Assembly: GCF_002737765.1 (NCBI RefSeq)
Contig: NZ_PEGG01000003.1
Location: 1 to 24,920, forward strand
Direction of reading: 5' to 3'
DNA: 24,920 nt
Source of the DNA: Caulobacter sp. B11
Lineage (GTDB): Bacteria; Pseudomonadota; Alphaproteobacteria; Caulobacterales; Caulobacteraceae
Position numbers and translations under genes: made by a program
In this document: positions 1 to 8,071 of the stretch, in pieces
How positions within the stretch are numbered: position 1 is the stretch's first letter
Layout: each line of letters opens with the position of its first letter
The notes under the pieces: generated by a model
Told to the model about the DNA's origin: nothing
The model's input: only the letters and a program-made list of their open reading frames with translations
The model's database searches: none

Positions 1-1
1 T

Positions 2-661
2 GAAGTTCTTCTCGGCAACGCCGCGCCGGGCAGCTTCTTCGAAGGCATGGGTCCAGTGACCTTCGACCTGTCCAACCCCTATGTCGTGGTCGGGCTGCTG
101 TTCGGCGGGCTGCTGCCCTTCCTGTTCGGCGGCATGTCGATGACGGCCGTGGGCCGGGCGGCCGAGGCCGTGGTGGCCGAGGTGCGTCGCCAGTTCCGCG
201 AGAACCCCGGCATCATGACCTATGAGGTCAAGCCCGAGTACGGCAAGGCGGTCGACATCCTGACCAAGGCCGCGATCCGCGAAATGATCGTGCCCAGCCT
301 GCTGCCGGTGGTTTCGCCGGTGGTGCTGTTCTTCGTGATCCAGGCCATCGCCGGCAAGGTCGAGGCCTTCGCCTCGCTCGGCGCCATGCTGATGGGCGTG
401 ATCGTCACCGGCCTGTTCGTCGCCATCTCGATGACCAGCGGCGGCGGCGCCTGGGACAACGCCAAGAAGGTGATCGAGGAAGGCTTCACCGACAAGGACG
501 GCGTCCTGCACACCAAGGGTTCGGAGGCGCACAAGGCCGCCGTGACCGGCGACACCGTCGGCGACCCCTACAAGGACACCTCGGGTCCCGCCGTGAACCC
601 GATGATCAAGATCACCAACATCGTGGCCCTGCTGCTGCTGGCGATCCTGGCCCACGGCTGA
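2..661 (+). CDS. hppA: Membrane-bound proton-translocating pyrophosphatase, C-terminal part (5' end outside window)
   Basis: The enzyme hydrolyses cytoplasmic pyrophosphate and uses the energy to pump protons across the inner membrane. The reading frame is open from the window edge, and about 219 residues are visible before the TGA stop. The segment [17 protein letters not shown], followed by an amphipathic stretch with [12 protein letters not shown] and [10 protein letters not shown], is typical of the last third of the H+-PPase family. Several hydrophobic membrane segments follow, including [18 protein letters not shown], a second around [15 protein letters not shown], and a final one at the C-terminus ([10 protein letters not shown]). 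AWDNAKK with the following [20 protein letters not shown] matches the conserved C-terminal pyrophosphate-binding region. An ATG at 47 is internal and is not the start. A strong terminator follows 23 bases after the stop. Identification rests on recognised family motifs and is secure; the coupling ion (proton rather than sodium) is inferred. Confidence 0.95.
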   Translation, partial: EVLLGNAAPGSFFEGMGPVTFDLSNPYVVVGLLFGGLLPFLFGGMSMTAVGRAAEAVVAEVRRQFRENPGIMTYEVKPEYGKAVDILTKAAIREMIVPSLLPVVSPVVLFFVIQAIAGKVEAFASLGAMLMGVIVTGLFVAISMTSGGGAWDNAKKVIEEGFTDKDGVLHTKGSEAHKAAVTGDTVGDPYKDTSGPAVNPMIKITNIVALLLLAILAHG

Positions 662-684
662 TCCAGCCGAAGGCCGACACGACG

Positions 685-716
685 ACGCCCCGGAGGGAAA
701 CCTCCGGGGCGTTTTC
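685..716 (+). terminator. Rho-independent terminator of hppA
   Basis: A perfect 12-bp stem (685-696 with 701-712) closed by a GAAA tetraloop runs directly into a short T run. It lies just behind the hppA stop and between two convergent genes. The minus strand lacks a T tract after the stem, so it should work mainly for hppA. Confidence 0.9.
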
Positions 717-742
717 GATTCCGGGTCCGTCGAGGCGGGGTC

Positions 743-1081
743 TTAGCCGCGGCGATGATCCCGATCCTGGCGGTCATGCTTCTGGGCCTGGATGCTGTGG
801 CTCAGGCGATCGAAGCGGCGGTCAAGATCGCGACGCTCCTGCATCGACAGGCCGCCGCCGCTGCGGCGGTACTGGCTCTCGAGCCGGCCAAGGGTCCGAA
901 ACTCGCCGCGCAGGCGCAGGGCTTCGGGGCGGGTCAGTTCGCCGCTGCGAACGCCCTGATCGATCCGACGGTCCAGATTGGCCTGGCGCTGGTTGACCGA
1001 CTGCCATGGCGCGGCTTGGGCGGCGAGGGGCGCGGCCGAGAGGGCGACGAGGGCGGTCAGGGGGAGCAGGAAACGCTTCAT
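743..1081 (-). CDS. Small secreted protein of unknown function
   Basis: This 112-residue protein begins with a clear Sec signal peptide: a basic MKR start, a hydrophobic core LLPLTALVALSAAPL and a probable cleavage site near AAQAA. The mature part is strongly charged and probably helical. It contains NQRQANLDRRIDQGVRSGE, then RPEALRLRGEFRTLGRLE and a GGGLS turn before QERRDLDRRFDRLS. I recall similar small periplasmic proteins from Caulobacter and Sphingomonas genomes, always uncharacterised. The pattern resembles calcium-free helical periplasmic proteins, but no catalytic motif is visible. It is transcribed toward hppA. An overlapping plus-strand frame (755-1156) is rejected because only the minus frame shows a signal peptide and GC-rich third positions. 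Confidence 0.8.
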   Translation of the reverse strand: MKRFLLPLTALVALSAAPLAAQAAPWQSVNQRQANLDRRIDQGVRSGELTRPEALRLRGEFRTLGRLESQYRRSGGGLSMQERRDLDRRFDRLSHSIQAQKHDRQDRDHRRG

Positions 1082-1237
1082 GGGGTACGCCTTTCGGAAA
1101 CTCGTGGCTGCCGGGGAGGGCGACCTGATAAAAGCACTAAGCTTGTCGCGACCTGAATGTTCCCGGAGCCCACCGTTGCCGAGGGTTCATCGTGATGGCC
1201 AGGCGGTTGAACGGAACTGTCCCTCGGTCGTTCAGGT

Positions 1238-1266
1238 CACCGGGCCAAGCTTGATCAAGCCCGGTG
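1238..1266. promoter_or_regulatory. Nested palindrome upstream of the SLC13 transporter gene
   Basis: CACCGGGC (1238-1245) and GCCCGGTG (1259-1266) form an 8-bp inverted repeat. Inside and overlapping it is the 12-bp perfect palindrome GCTTGATCAAGC (1249-1260). The element ends 14 bases before the GTG start of the downstream transporter. It could be a repressor operator or a leader hairpin near the ribosome binding site. No known regulator consensus was recognised. Confidence 0.4.
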
Positions 1267-1280
1267 TTTCGAGGGGTCGC

Positions 1281-3065
1281 GTGAACCTGCAACAAGGTCT
1301 GTCTTTCGGTCTGATCGGCGCCACGGTGCTGTGCTTCATCTGGGGCCGTTGGCGCTATGATCTGGTGGCGCTGGGCGCCCTGGCGGCAGGGATCGCCCTT
1401 GGCCTGATCCCGATCAAGTCCGCCTTCGACGGCTTCTCCAACGACATCGTCATCATCATCGCCAGCGCTCTGATCCTGAGCGCCGCCATCGCCCGTTCAG
1501 GTCTGGTCGACATGCTGATGAGCCCGCTGCTGCCGCACCTGAAGGATGAGCGGTCTCAGGCCCCGGTGCTGGTTGGGGTGACCACGCTGCTGTCGATGGT
1601 CACCAAGAATGTCGGAGCTCTGGCCCTGATGATGCCGTCGGCCCTGCAGATCGCCCGCCGCACGGGCGTCTCGCCCGGCCGCCTGCTGATGCCGATGGCC
1701 TTCGGGTCGCTGGCCGGGGGCCTGGCCGTGCTGGTCGGCACCTCGCCCAACATCATCGTTTCCGAGGTTCGCAACGAGGCCCTGGGCAAGCCCTTCACGA
1801 TGTTCGACTTCATGCCGGTGGGCGGGACGCTGGCGGTGCTGGTGGTGGTCTATCTGGCCTTTGCCTACAGGCTTCTGCCCAAGACCCGCGTCGCGGCGAT
1901 CGATGTCGACGCGGCCCTGGCGGCCAACGCCTATGTCACCGAGGTCGAGATCCCCGAGGCCTGGGCCTTCGAACAGTCGCGGGTCGCGGATCTGCAGGCC
2001 GCCGCCGGCGGCGCGGTCCATGTCGTGGCCTTGCTACGTGGCCGGCAGCGGATGGCCACGCCGCATCCCAATCGCAAGATCCTGCCTGGCGACGTGCTGT
2101 TGCTGGAAGGCGAGCACCAGGAGCTCAACGAACTGATCGTCAAGGCCAAGCTCAAGCTCAGCGACGCCGAACGGCCGATCGTCATGGAGGAGCCGACCGA
2201 CGAGGTGCGGGTGGTCGAGGCGGTGATCGGCGGCGACTCGGATCTGATCGGCCAGACCGCGCGATCCGTGGCGCTGAACGTCACCTATGGCGTCAATCTG
2301 CTCGGCGTCAGCCGCAGTGGCTATCGGATGTCGGGTCGCCTGGCCACGGCGCGGCTGCGGGCCGGCGACATCCTGGTGCTGCAGGGGTCGGAGCAACAGC
2401 TGCCCGGCGCCCTTCAGGCCCTGGGCTGCCTGCCCTTGGCCGAGCGCGAGGTGCGGCTGGGCGGCGTGCGGCACGCCCTGCTGCCCGCGGGCATCCTGGC
2501 CGCGGCGATGGTGCTGGTCGCTTTTGGCGTCATCCCGGTGGCGGCCGGCTTCTTCGGGGCGGCGGTCCTGGTCATCGCCAGCGGCGCCCTGCGCATGCGC
2601 GAGGCCTATGCCGCCCTGGAAGGTCCAGTCCTGATCCTGGTGGCGGCCCTGATTCCGGTCAGTGACACGGTCCAGGCCAGCGGCGGCACAGACCTGATCG
2701 CCGGCTGGCTGTCGGGCGCCTTTCATGGCCTGCCGCCTCTGGTCACCCTGACCGCGATGATGGCGGTGGCGATGGCGGCGACTCCGTTCCTCAACAACGC
2801 CGCCACAGTGCTGATCGTCGCGCCGATCGGATTGAGCCTGGCCCAACGTCTGGGCCTGAGTCCCGACCCGTTCCTGATGGCCGTGGCCGTGGGCGCGGGG
2901 TGTGATTTCCTCACCCCCATCGGCCATCAGTGCAACACCCTGGTCCTGGCCCCCGGCGGCTACAGATTCAGCGACTATGCGCGGCTTGGAGCGCCCCTGA
3001 CCCTGATGATCCTGGTGGTGGCGCCGTCCCTGATCGCCCTGGTCTGGCCGTTCGCCGGACGATGA
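1281..3065 (+). CDS. SLC13 (DASS)-type permease with internal RCK_C domains
   Basis: This predicted inner-membrane permease has 594 residues from the GTG at 1281, which follows a GAGGGG ribosome binding site four bases upstream. An in-frame extension back to 978 is rejected because it overlaps the divergent upstream gene and looks non-coding. The N-terminal half has hydrophobic segments up to about residue 200, with the family signature SLAGGLAVLVGTSPNIIVSE. Two soluble RCK_C/TrkA-C-like modules follow (roughly residues 210-290 and 300-375), with repeated PGD/AGDILVLQG motifs. The C-terminal membrane half contains TPFLNNAATVLIVAPI and GCDFLTPIGHQCNTLVL. The domain order membrane-RCK_C-RCK_C-membrane is typical of bacterial SLC13 members for dicarboxylates, sulfate or other anions. 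The substrate cannot be told from the sequence. Confidence 0.9.
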   Translation: MNLQQGLSFGLIGATVLCFIWGRWRYDLVALGALAAGIALGLIPIKSAFDGFSNDIVIIIASALILSAAIARSGLVDMLMSPLLPHLKDERSQAPVLVGVTTLLSMVTKNVGALALMMPSALQIARRTGVSPGRLLMPMAFGSLAGGLAVLVGTSPNIIVSEVRNEALGKPFTMFDFMPVGGTLAVLVVVYLAFAYRLLPKTRVAAIDVDAALAANAYVTEVEIPEAWAFEQSRVADLQAAAGGAVHVVALLRGRQRMATPHPNRKILPGDVLLLEGEHQELNELIVKAKLKLSDAERPIVMEEPTDEVRVVEAVIGGDSDLIGQTARSVALNVTYGVNLLGVSRSGYRMSGRLATARLRAGDILVLQGSEQQLPGALQALGCLPLAEREVRLGGVRHALLPAGILAAAMVLVAFGVIPVAAGFFGAAVLVIASGALRMREAYAALEGPVLILVAALIPVSDTVQASGGTDLIAGWLSGAFHGLPPLVTLTAMMAVAMAATPFLNNAATVLIVAPIGLSLAQRLGLSPDPFLMAVAVGAGCDFLTPIGHQCNTLVLAPGGYRFSDYARLGAPLTLMILVVAPSLIALVWPFAGR

Positions 3066-3071
3066 GTTGCG

Positions 3072-3608
3072 TCAGTAGCAGTCCTCGGGCTCGAACTGTT
3101 CATCGGACAGCGGCTCGCCTTGACCCTGGCGTCGTTCGTGACCGGCATATTCATGGTCGATACGTCGCCGCCTGCAGGGCCCGAAATAGTCGGCGACCCG
3201 CACGAAATCGCGCGGATTGTTGATCACCTCGTTGATCCGGTGCATCACGCCGCGCGCCGTCAGCGGCTTGGCCAGGAACTCGGTGACTCCGGCCATACGG
3301 GCGTCATTGAGGCTGCGCTGGGTGGCGTGACCGGTGATCATGATGATCGGCGCGAACGGGCAGGGACTGGCGGGCGAGGTTCGGATCCAGCGGATGAAGG
3401 CCAGGCCGTCGACCGGCTGCATCATCAGGTCCGTGAAGATGATGTCGATCTCGTGCTGGCTGACGACCTTCAGCGCCGCGATGCCGTCGGCCGCCTCGTG
3501 GATCTTGCGGATGCCGGCGGACTTGAAGATCGTGCCGAGGATCTCGCGCATCGGGGCGCTATCGTCGACGATGAGCACCGAAAGCGGTTGCAGATCCAGC
3601 GCGCTCAA
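3072..3608 (-). CDS. Single-domain response regulator (CheY-like receiver)
   Basis: The 178-residue protein has a receiver domain at about residues 9-130 and no recognisable output domain. Visible phosphorelay residues are the acidic pair D15-D16 (VLIVDDS), the phosphoacceptor D60 (IFTDLMM), T92 (MITGHA) and K114 (LAKPL). The tail holds a basic YFGPCRRRR element and a YAGHERR motif, a tail I recall in other alphaproteobacterial single-domain regulators, and it ends in an acidic stretch. The start is TTG at 3608, supported by GGGAGG six bases upstream and by lack of a better in-frame start. No histidine kinase lies nearby, so its partner is unknown. It is encoded tail-to-tail with the SLC13 transporter, with six bases between stops. 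Confidence 0.88.
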   Translation of the reverse strand: MSALDLQPLSVLIVDDSAPMREILGTIFKSAGIRKIHEAADGIAALKVVSQHEIDIIFTDLMMQPVDGLAFIRWIRTSPASPCPFAPIIMITGHATQRSLNDARMAGVTEFLAKPLTARGVMHRINEVINNPRDFVRVADYFGPCRRRRIDHEYAGHERRQGQGEPLSDEQFEPEDCY

Positions 3609-3614
3609 GGCTCG

Positions 3615-3620
3615 CCTCCC
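3615..3620 (-). promoter_or_regulatory. Ribosome binding site deciding a TTG start
   Basis: GGGAGG on the minus strand lies six bases upstream of the TTG at 3608. The spacing is ideal, and the only nearby GTG (3624) is out of frame, so TTG is the likely initiation codon. Confidence 0.7.
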
Positions 3621-3711
3621 TCACGCGGTCCGCAACGGTGCTGACCGGCCACGGATGAAGGCTAGGGCGACGGTGGTTGCGGAAACGTTGACCGGCGGCG
3701 ATAAATAGTTT

Positions 3712-3732
3712 CGCTAAATCAGCACGCTAAAT
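3712..3732. promoter_or_regulatory. Direct repeat CGCTAAAT x2 in the bamE/response regulator gap
   Basis: CGCTAAAT occurs at 3712-3719 and again at 3725-3732, 13 bases apart, in an AT-rich island within GC-rich DNA. It lies upstream of the minus-strand response regulator gene and could be a regulator site or part of its promoter. It does not match the CtrA consensus TTAA-N7-TTAA. Confidence 0.3.
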
Positions 3733-3766
3733 ATCGGAATCCCGACATCTAGCCGCTTTTCCGGGG

Positions 3767-4255
3767 CTAGCGGCGGTCGCCGGGACGGCTGCCGGGCACG
3801 CCTTCGTCGTCCTGCGGCAACATGCCGCCGCGACCGACATTGCCCAACAGCTGTTCGAGGATGGTCATCTCGCGACCGCGGGTCGGCGTCTCGCGGCCGT
3901 TGTAGGCGATCACCTTGCCGTCGCGCAGGGTGTAGGTGTTGACCGAGGCGACCTTTTCGTCGACCGGGTCGAACTTGACGGCCACGACGTCGCGCTTGAT
4001 GACCCGCGGCTTGTAGAAGGCGACCCGGTCGGTGGTCTGGGAGATGTAGTACCAGGCATTGGTGTCGAAGGTCGACGTGGTGGAGGGCGAGCCGAGCTTT
4101 TCCATGACCGTCGACTTGGTGTCTTCGCCGACTTTCATGTCGGCTGGACGGGCCTCGATGGCCTGAAAGCCGGAGTAGCTCGTCAGTGGCGTGCACGCCC
4201 CCGCAACGGCGGCGAAGCCGATGATAGCGACGGCGAGGACAGCAGGACGAAACAT
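3767..4255 (-). CDS. bamE: Outer membrane protein assembly factor BamE (SmpA/OmlA lipoprotein)
   Basis: BamE is a lipoprotein of the BAM complex, which folds beta-barrel proteins into the outer membrane. The 162-residue product starts with a lipoprotein signal (FRPAVLAVAIIGFAA) and the lipobox VAGAC, with the acylated cysteine at residue 21. The SmpA/OmlA fold is visible from about residue 38: MKVGEDTKSTVMEKLGSPST, then AWYYISQTTDRVAFYKP and VVAVKFDPVDEKVASVNTYT. The C-terminal tail after residue 125 is Gly/Arg/Asp-rich and looks disordered. The ATG start at 4255 fits the signal peptide. The gene is divergent from the bc1 chaperone gene, with a 119-base shared promoter region between them. 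A weak hairpin lies behind the stop but is not a convincing terminator. Confidence 0.9.
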   Translation of the reverse strand: MFRPAVLAVAIIGFAAVAGACTPLTSYSGFQAIEARPADMKVGEDTKSTVMEKLGSPSTTSTFDTNAWYYISQTTDRVAFYKPRVIKRDVVAVKFDPVDEKVASVNTYTLRDGKVIAYNGRETPTRGREMTILEQLLGNVGRGGMLPQDDEGVPGSRPGDRR

Positions 4256-4374
4256 GAAGGCTCCGGGACCGGAAAAGGCTGACTTTGACCTATCGTCCGC
4301 GCGGGCTTAGTTCAATGGCCCGCGTTGATCGAAAGGCTTTCTAGATCGGTGTCGCGGCGAAATCGAGGCGATGA

Positions 4375-4905
4375 ATGATTCTGGATCGTTTGCTGAAACC
4401 CAGGCCCGCCAAGGCGGCGGGGGCGAAACTCTACGCCTCGGCGGGGGCTCAGGCCCGCTCAGCGCCCCTGTACGCTCAATTTGGGGTGCGCGACTCGCTG
4501 GAAGGCCGGTTCGAGCTGTTCACGCTGCACGTGGTGCTGTTGCTCGAGCGATTGAAGGGCCACGGCGACGCCGCCGATGAGACCTCGCAGGCGACCTTCG
4601 ACGCCTATGTGCGGGGCCTGGACGACGCTTTCCGCGAAATCGGCGTGTCCGACACGGCGGTTGGCAAGAAGATGAAGAAGCTGGCCGGCGCCTTCTATGG
4701 CCGGCTCAAGGCCTTTGACGAGGCCGTCAAGCTGTTGCCCGACCAGGCGGCGCTCGCCGATGTCCTGGCCCGAACGGCGCTTGAGGAACGGGGCGTGGGC
4801 GACTTGGAAGGCCTTACGCGTTATGTGATCGCCGCGCGCTCGGCGCTGGCGGACCAGGCCCTGGCCGACCTGCTGAATGGAGAAGTTGAATGGCCGAAGG
4901 CGTGA
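4375..4905 (+). CDS. Ubiquinol-cytochrome c chaperone family protein (Cbp3-like)
   Basis: The 176-residue protein matches the ubiquinol-cytochrome c chaperone family, whose mitochondrial member Cbp3 helps cytochrome b mature and assemble into complex III. The conserved core is LYAQFGVRDSLEGRFELFTL, then LLLERLKGHGD and TFDAYVRGLDDAFREIGVSD. It continues with VGKKMKKLAGAFYGRLKAFD and ends in a helical C-terminal part. No signal peptide or membrane segment is present, so it should act at the cytoplasmic face of the membrane. The start ATG at 4375 has GAGG six bases upstream; the ATG at 4371 is out of frame. Its 3' end overlaps yceD by 16 bases, suggesting co-transcription. Confidence 0.88.
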   Translation: MILDRLLKPRPAKAAGAKLYASAGAQARSAPLYAQFGVRDSLEGRFELFTLHVVLLLERLKGHGDAADETSQATFDAYVRGLDDAFREIGVSDTAVGKKMKKLAGAFYGRLKAFDEAVKLLPDQAALADVLARTALEERGVGDLEGLTRYVIAARSALADQALADLLNGEVEWPKA

Positions 4906-5428
4906 ATGATCCCTGGCCCTGTGTCGTCAAGCTTGGTCGGGTTGATCGCGGCGACATCGATCTGCACTTCGACCTCGACACGGCGGCTCGCGCCGAGATC
5001 GCCAAGACCCTGGGTCTGGTGTCGATCGAGAGCCTGGAAGCCGACGTTTTCCTGCGCTCATGGATGGACGGCGCCGAAATTTCCGGCCTGATCCGCGCCC
5101 GCGTCGTCCAGACGTGCAGCGTCAGCGCCGACGAGTTCGAGGAACCGATCGAATCGCGGTTCAGCGTTCATGTGATTCCGGCTGACAGCAGCTCCGCCCC
5201 CAGGACGAAGGCGGCGAGCTGGGCCTCGATCCAGAGGGCGACGATCCGCCCGACATTCTCGAAAGCGACGCCATCGACGTGTCCGGCTATGTGATCGAGC
5301 ATCTGGCGCTCGAGCTGGATCCCTTTCCACGCAAGCCTGGCGCGGTGTTCGTGGCCCCGCCCGAGCCTGTCGAGCTGTCGCCCTTCGCCGCCCTCAAGCG
5401 TCTGAAGCCGGACAATGAGCCGGGCTGA
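4890..5428 (+). CDS. yceD: YceD family (DUF177) protein, frameshifted at about 5197-5201
   Basis: YceD (DUF177) proteins are linked to 23S rRNA and ribosome metabolism and usually sit near rpmF and plsX. The first frame gives a normal start (WPCVVKLGRVDRGDIDLHFD, SIESLEADVFLRSW, RARVVQTCSVSADEFEEPIE), with the two conserved halves of the domain. At the C run 5197-5201 the frame is lost. The next frame then continues the family sequence to the TGA at 5426-5428: DDPPDILESDAIDVSGYVIE, then HLALELDPFPRKPGAVF and FAALKRLKPD. One extra C in that run restores a 179-residue protein of ordinary length. As written, the first frame would stop at 5294. A base missing from the sequence is the likely cause. 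rpmF, often located between yceD and plsX, is absent here. Confidence 0.85.
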
Positions 5429-5525
5429 GATGCCTCGTCTGGCCTGTTTGCGTGATAATGGTGCGGATGTATCGTCCGCGCGCCTTGAACGGGCGGGTCG
5501 CCGCCTCCGGAGCCGATAGCGCCTC

Positions 5526-6623
5526 GTGCCTGAACCAATTGTCATTTCGATCGACGCGATGGGCGGCGACCATGGACCGTCCGTGATCGTGCCGGCCGTC
5601 GCCATCGCGACCGCGAGCCTGCCGGACGTGCGCTTCCTGCTGCATGGCGACGAGGCCCTGATCAACGCCGAACTGGCGCGCGCGCCGGCCGCCCGCGCCG
5701 TCTGCTCGGTGCGCCATACCGACAAGTCCATCGCCATGGACTGCAAGCCCGCCCAGGCCATGCGGCGGGGCAAGGGCTCAAGCCTCTGGAACACCGTCGA
5801 GGCGCTGCGCGACGGCGAGGCCCAGGCCTGCGTCTCGGCGGGCAATACCGGGGCCCTGATGGCGATCTCCAAGCTGATCCTGCGCATGGGCGCGGGCCTG
5901 GAGCGCCCGGCGATCGTGGCCAGCTGGCCGAACATGAAGGGCGTCTCGGCCGTGCTCGATGTGGGCGCGAACGTGCAGAGCGACGCGGCTCAACTGGTCG
6001 AGTTCGCGATCATGGGCGCGGCGTTCCACCGTGCGGTCCATGGCTCCACCCGGCCGACCGTGGGTCTGCTCAACGTCGGCTCGGAAGACGAAAAGGGCCA
6101 TGAGGAAGTTCGCGAAGCCCACGCCATCCTGCGCGAAACCCAGCTGGATTTCGACTATCGCGGCTTTGTGGAAGGCACGGACATCGCCTACGGCACGGTC
6201 GATGTGGTGGTCACCGACGGCTTCACCGGCAATGTCGCGCTGAAGACCGCCGAGGGGCTGGCGCGATTCTTCTCGGGCGAGATCAAGGCGGCCCTGACCT
6301 CCGGCCCCCTGGCCATGCTGGGGGCGCTGATCGCCTCGGGAGCCCTGAAGAAGATGCGCGCCCGCCTCGATCCGGGCCGTGTCAATGGCGGGCCGCTGCT
6401 GGGTCTCAACGGCATCGTGGTCAAGAGCCACGGCGGCGCGGACGCCCGGGGCTACGCCTCCGCGATCCGGGTGGCCACGGATCTGGCCCGTAGCGATTTC
6501 ACCGCCGAGATCGAGCGGAATCTGAAGCGCCTGACCGCCGTCGCCCCTCGAACCGTGGCGGTCGCCGCGGACGCTGGACCGGGCGCGGCCCTGAAGGAGA
6601 CGTCGAGTGAGCGTAGTGCGTAG
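5526..6623 (+). CDS. plsX: Phosphate acyltransferase PlsX
   Basis: PlsX converts acyl-ACP and phosphate to acyl-phosphate, the acyl donor for PlsY in the first step of phospholipid synthesis. It is a peripheral inner-membrane enzyme. The 365-residue product opens with [12 protein letters not shown] and carries the other family blocks: [53 protein letters not shown], and [19 protein letters not shown]. The last 30 residues form an Ala/Thr-rich tail not needed for the fold. The start is GTG at 5526; its ribosome site is weak. The stop overlaps the start of fabH by 17 bases, the usual plsX-fabH arrangement, so the two should be translated together. Confidence 0.96.
   Translation: MPEPIVISIDAMGGDHGPSVIVPAVAIATASLPDVRFLLHGDEALINAELARAPAARAVCSVRHTDKSIAMDCKPAQAMRRGKGSSLWNTVEALRDGEAQACVSAGNTGALMAISKLILRMGAGLERPAIVASWPNMKGVSAVLDVGANVQSDAAQLVEFAIMGAAFHRAVHGSTRPTVGLLNVGSEDEKGHEEVREAHAILRETQLDFDYRGFVEGTDIAYGTVDVVVTDGFTGNVALKTAEGLARFFSGEIKAALTSGPLAMLGALIASGALKKMRARLDPGRVNGGPLLGLNGIVVKSHGGADARGYASAIRVATDLARSDFTAEIERNLKRLTAVAPRTVAVAADAGPGAALKETSSERSA
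6594..6599 (+). promoter_or_regulatory. Ribosome binding site of fabH inside plsX
   Basis: AAGGAG sits seven bases before the GTG at 6607, inside the last codons of plsX. It supports GTG 6607 as the fabH start. Confidence 0.7.
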
Positions 6624-7583
6624 CGTCGTCACCGGAGTCGGCGCCTATCTTCCCGAAAAGATCGTGACCAACGCCGAACTGGCCGAAACGGTCGACACCA
6701 GCGACGAATGGATTGTCGAGCGGACGGGCATTCGCCAGCGCCATCAGGTCGCCGAGGGGCAGCCGGTCTCGGACCTGGCCTTCGAGGCGGCCAAGCAGGC
6801 GCTCGAACGCGCGGGCAAGACCGCGGCCGACGTCGACCTGATCATTGTCGCCACCACGACGCCCGACATGACCTTTCCGGCCACGGCGACGATCGTTCAG
6901 CGCAAGCTGGGCGCGCCGGTCGGGATCGCCTTCGATATCCAGGCGGTGTGCTCGGGCTTTGTCTATGCCTCAGCGTCGCCGACGGCTTCGTGGCGCGCGG
7001 CCACGCCAAGTGCGCCCTGGTGATCGGGGCCGAGGCCATGACCCGCCTGATGGACTGGTCCGACCGCGGAACCTGCGTGCTGTTCGGCGACGGCGCCGGC
7101 GCGGTGGTGCTCGAGCCCATGGAAGGCGAGGGGACGACGGCGGATCGCGGCCTGCTCGGCTTCGCCCTGCGCGCCGACGGGACCAAGCAGGAGCTGCTCT
7201 ATGTCGACGGCGGTCCCTCGACCACGGGCACGGTCGGCAAGCTGCGCATGCTGGGCAACCAGGTCTTCAAGCACGCCGTGATCAACATCTCCGAGGCGAT
7301 CCATGCCGCGGCCAAGGCCGCCGACATCCAGATCGCCGATGTCGACTGGTTCATTCCGCACCAGGCCAACCAGCGCATCCTGGCGGGGGTGGCCCATCGG
7401 GTCGGCCTGGACGAGCACAAGGTGATTTCCACCGTGGCCACTCACGCCAACACCTCGGCGGCCTCGATTCCCTTGGCCTTCGCCCAGGGAATCGCCGATG
7501 GCCGAATCAAGCCCGGTCAGCTCTTGTTGCTGGAAGCGATGGGCGGCGGCCTGACCTGGGGCGCCTGTGTGTTGCGGCTTTAG
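6607..7583 (+). CDS. fabH: Beta-ketoacyl-ACP synthase III FabH, frameshifted at about 6968
   Basis: FabH condenses acetyl-CoA with malonyl-ACP to start fatty acid synthesis. The first frame reads correctly to residue 121, with [30 protein letters not shown] and the active-site cysteine C115 in AVCSGFVYA. After the GCC codon at 6967-6969 the frame breaks. The conserved sequence resumes in another frame as [20 protein letters not shown], then [11 protein letters not shown], the catalytic His in [11 protein letters not shown], and the catalytic Asn in [13 protein letters not shown]. It ends with [18 protein letters not shown]. One extra C in the run at 6968-6969 restores a 325-residue protein, the normal FabH length. 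Both catalytic halves are intact, so the gene is probably functional and the break an artefact. It follows plsX with a 17-base overlap. Confidence 0.92.
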
Positions 7584-7684
7584 GCGCGCTTACGGGCGAA
7601 CCTTGCCGACGGGGTTGAAGTCTTGCCGCTCAGCCTTTGACTCCATGCGATAATCGCGGCATGCAGGCTTGAGTTGTTGAGATT

Positions 7685-7733
7685 GCGCGTCCTGAGCTTG
7701 GGCTTCGCCCTGTCGGACGCGCGCCGGGGTTTT
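7685..7733 (+). terminator. Possible terminator or leader hairpin between fabH and ihfA
   Basis: An outer 8-bp inverted repeat GCGCGTCC/GGACGCGC (7685-7692 with 7715-7722) encloses a small inner hairpin (7700-7703 with 7707-7710, TTC loop). TTTT follows at 7730-7733, seven bases after the stem. The gap to the T run weakens a terminator call. The element ends 23 bases before ihfA and could instead be a leader structure for that gene. Confidence 0.35.
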
Positions 7734-7756
7734 CGATCATAGCGTAAGGGGGCGTC

Positions 7757-8059
7757 ATGAAAGGCGCGACATTGACCCGGGCCGATCTTTGCGAAGCGGT
7801 CCACGAGGAAGTCGGCCTGACCCGTCAGGACTGCGCCGGACTGGTCGAGCGCACGCTGGACCTTGTCGCCGAGGCGCTCGAGCGCGGCGAGACCGTCAAG
7901 CTGTCGGGATTCGGCGTCTTCCAGGTTCGCGACAAGCGCGCCCGCATGGGCCGAAATCCCAAGACCGGCGAGCCGGCCGAGATCGAGCCCCGCCGGGTGA
8001 TCGGCTTCCGCGCCTCGCAGGTCATGAAGGCGCGGATCGACCGCGCCCTGGGCGGCTAG
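7757..8059 (+). CDS. ihfA: Integration host factor alpha subunit
   Basis: IHF is a heterodimeric nucleoid protein that bends DNA sharply at specific sites and helps replication, recombination and sigma-54 transcription. The 100-residue product has the HU/IHF fold: [20 protein letters not shown], then [20 protein letters not shown] and [18 protein letters not shown]. The RNPKTGE beta-arm carries the proline that intercalates into DNA. The C-terminus [20 protein letters not shown] marks it as the alpha subunit rather than HU. An AGGGGG ribosome site precedes the ATG. The MerR-type gene follows 12 bases after the stop, so the two form an operon. Confidence 0.95.
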   Translation: MKGATLTRADLCEAVHEEVGLTRQDCAGLVERTLDLVAEALERGETVKLSGFGVFQVRDKRARMGRNPKTGEPAEIEPRRVIGFRASQVMKARIDRALGG

Positions 8060-8071
8060 GGACCATTTGCG

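Noticed and set aside
755..1156. 133-residue plus-strand frame
   Set aside because: Antisense shadow of the signal-peptide protein encoded on the minus strand.
978..1280. N-terminal extension of the SLC13 transporter frame
   Set aside because: It overlaps the divergent secreted-protein gene, lacks family similarity, and GTG 1281 has a good ribosome site.
3749..3770. Hairpin CTAGCC/GGCTAG behind bamE
   Set aside because: It has only a 6-bp stem with a 10-base loop and overlaps the stop codon; too weak for a terminator call.
5454..5459. GATAAT as a -10 box before plsX
   Set aside because: No acceptable -35 box lies at the right distance, so no promoter is called.
5168..5935. 255-residue minus-strand frame across the end of yceD and plsX
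   Set aside because: It is antisense to two recognised genes and has no motif of its own.
7623..7654. TTGCCG and GATAAT as a promoter for ihfA
   Set aside because: The spacer is 20 bases, too long; the alternative TTGACT is only 6 bases away.
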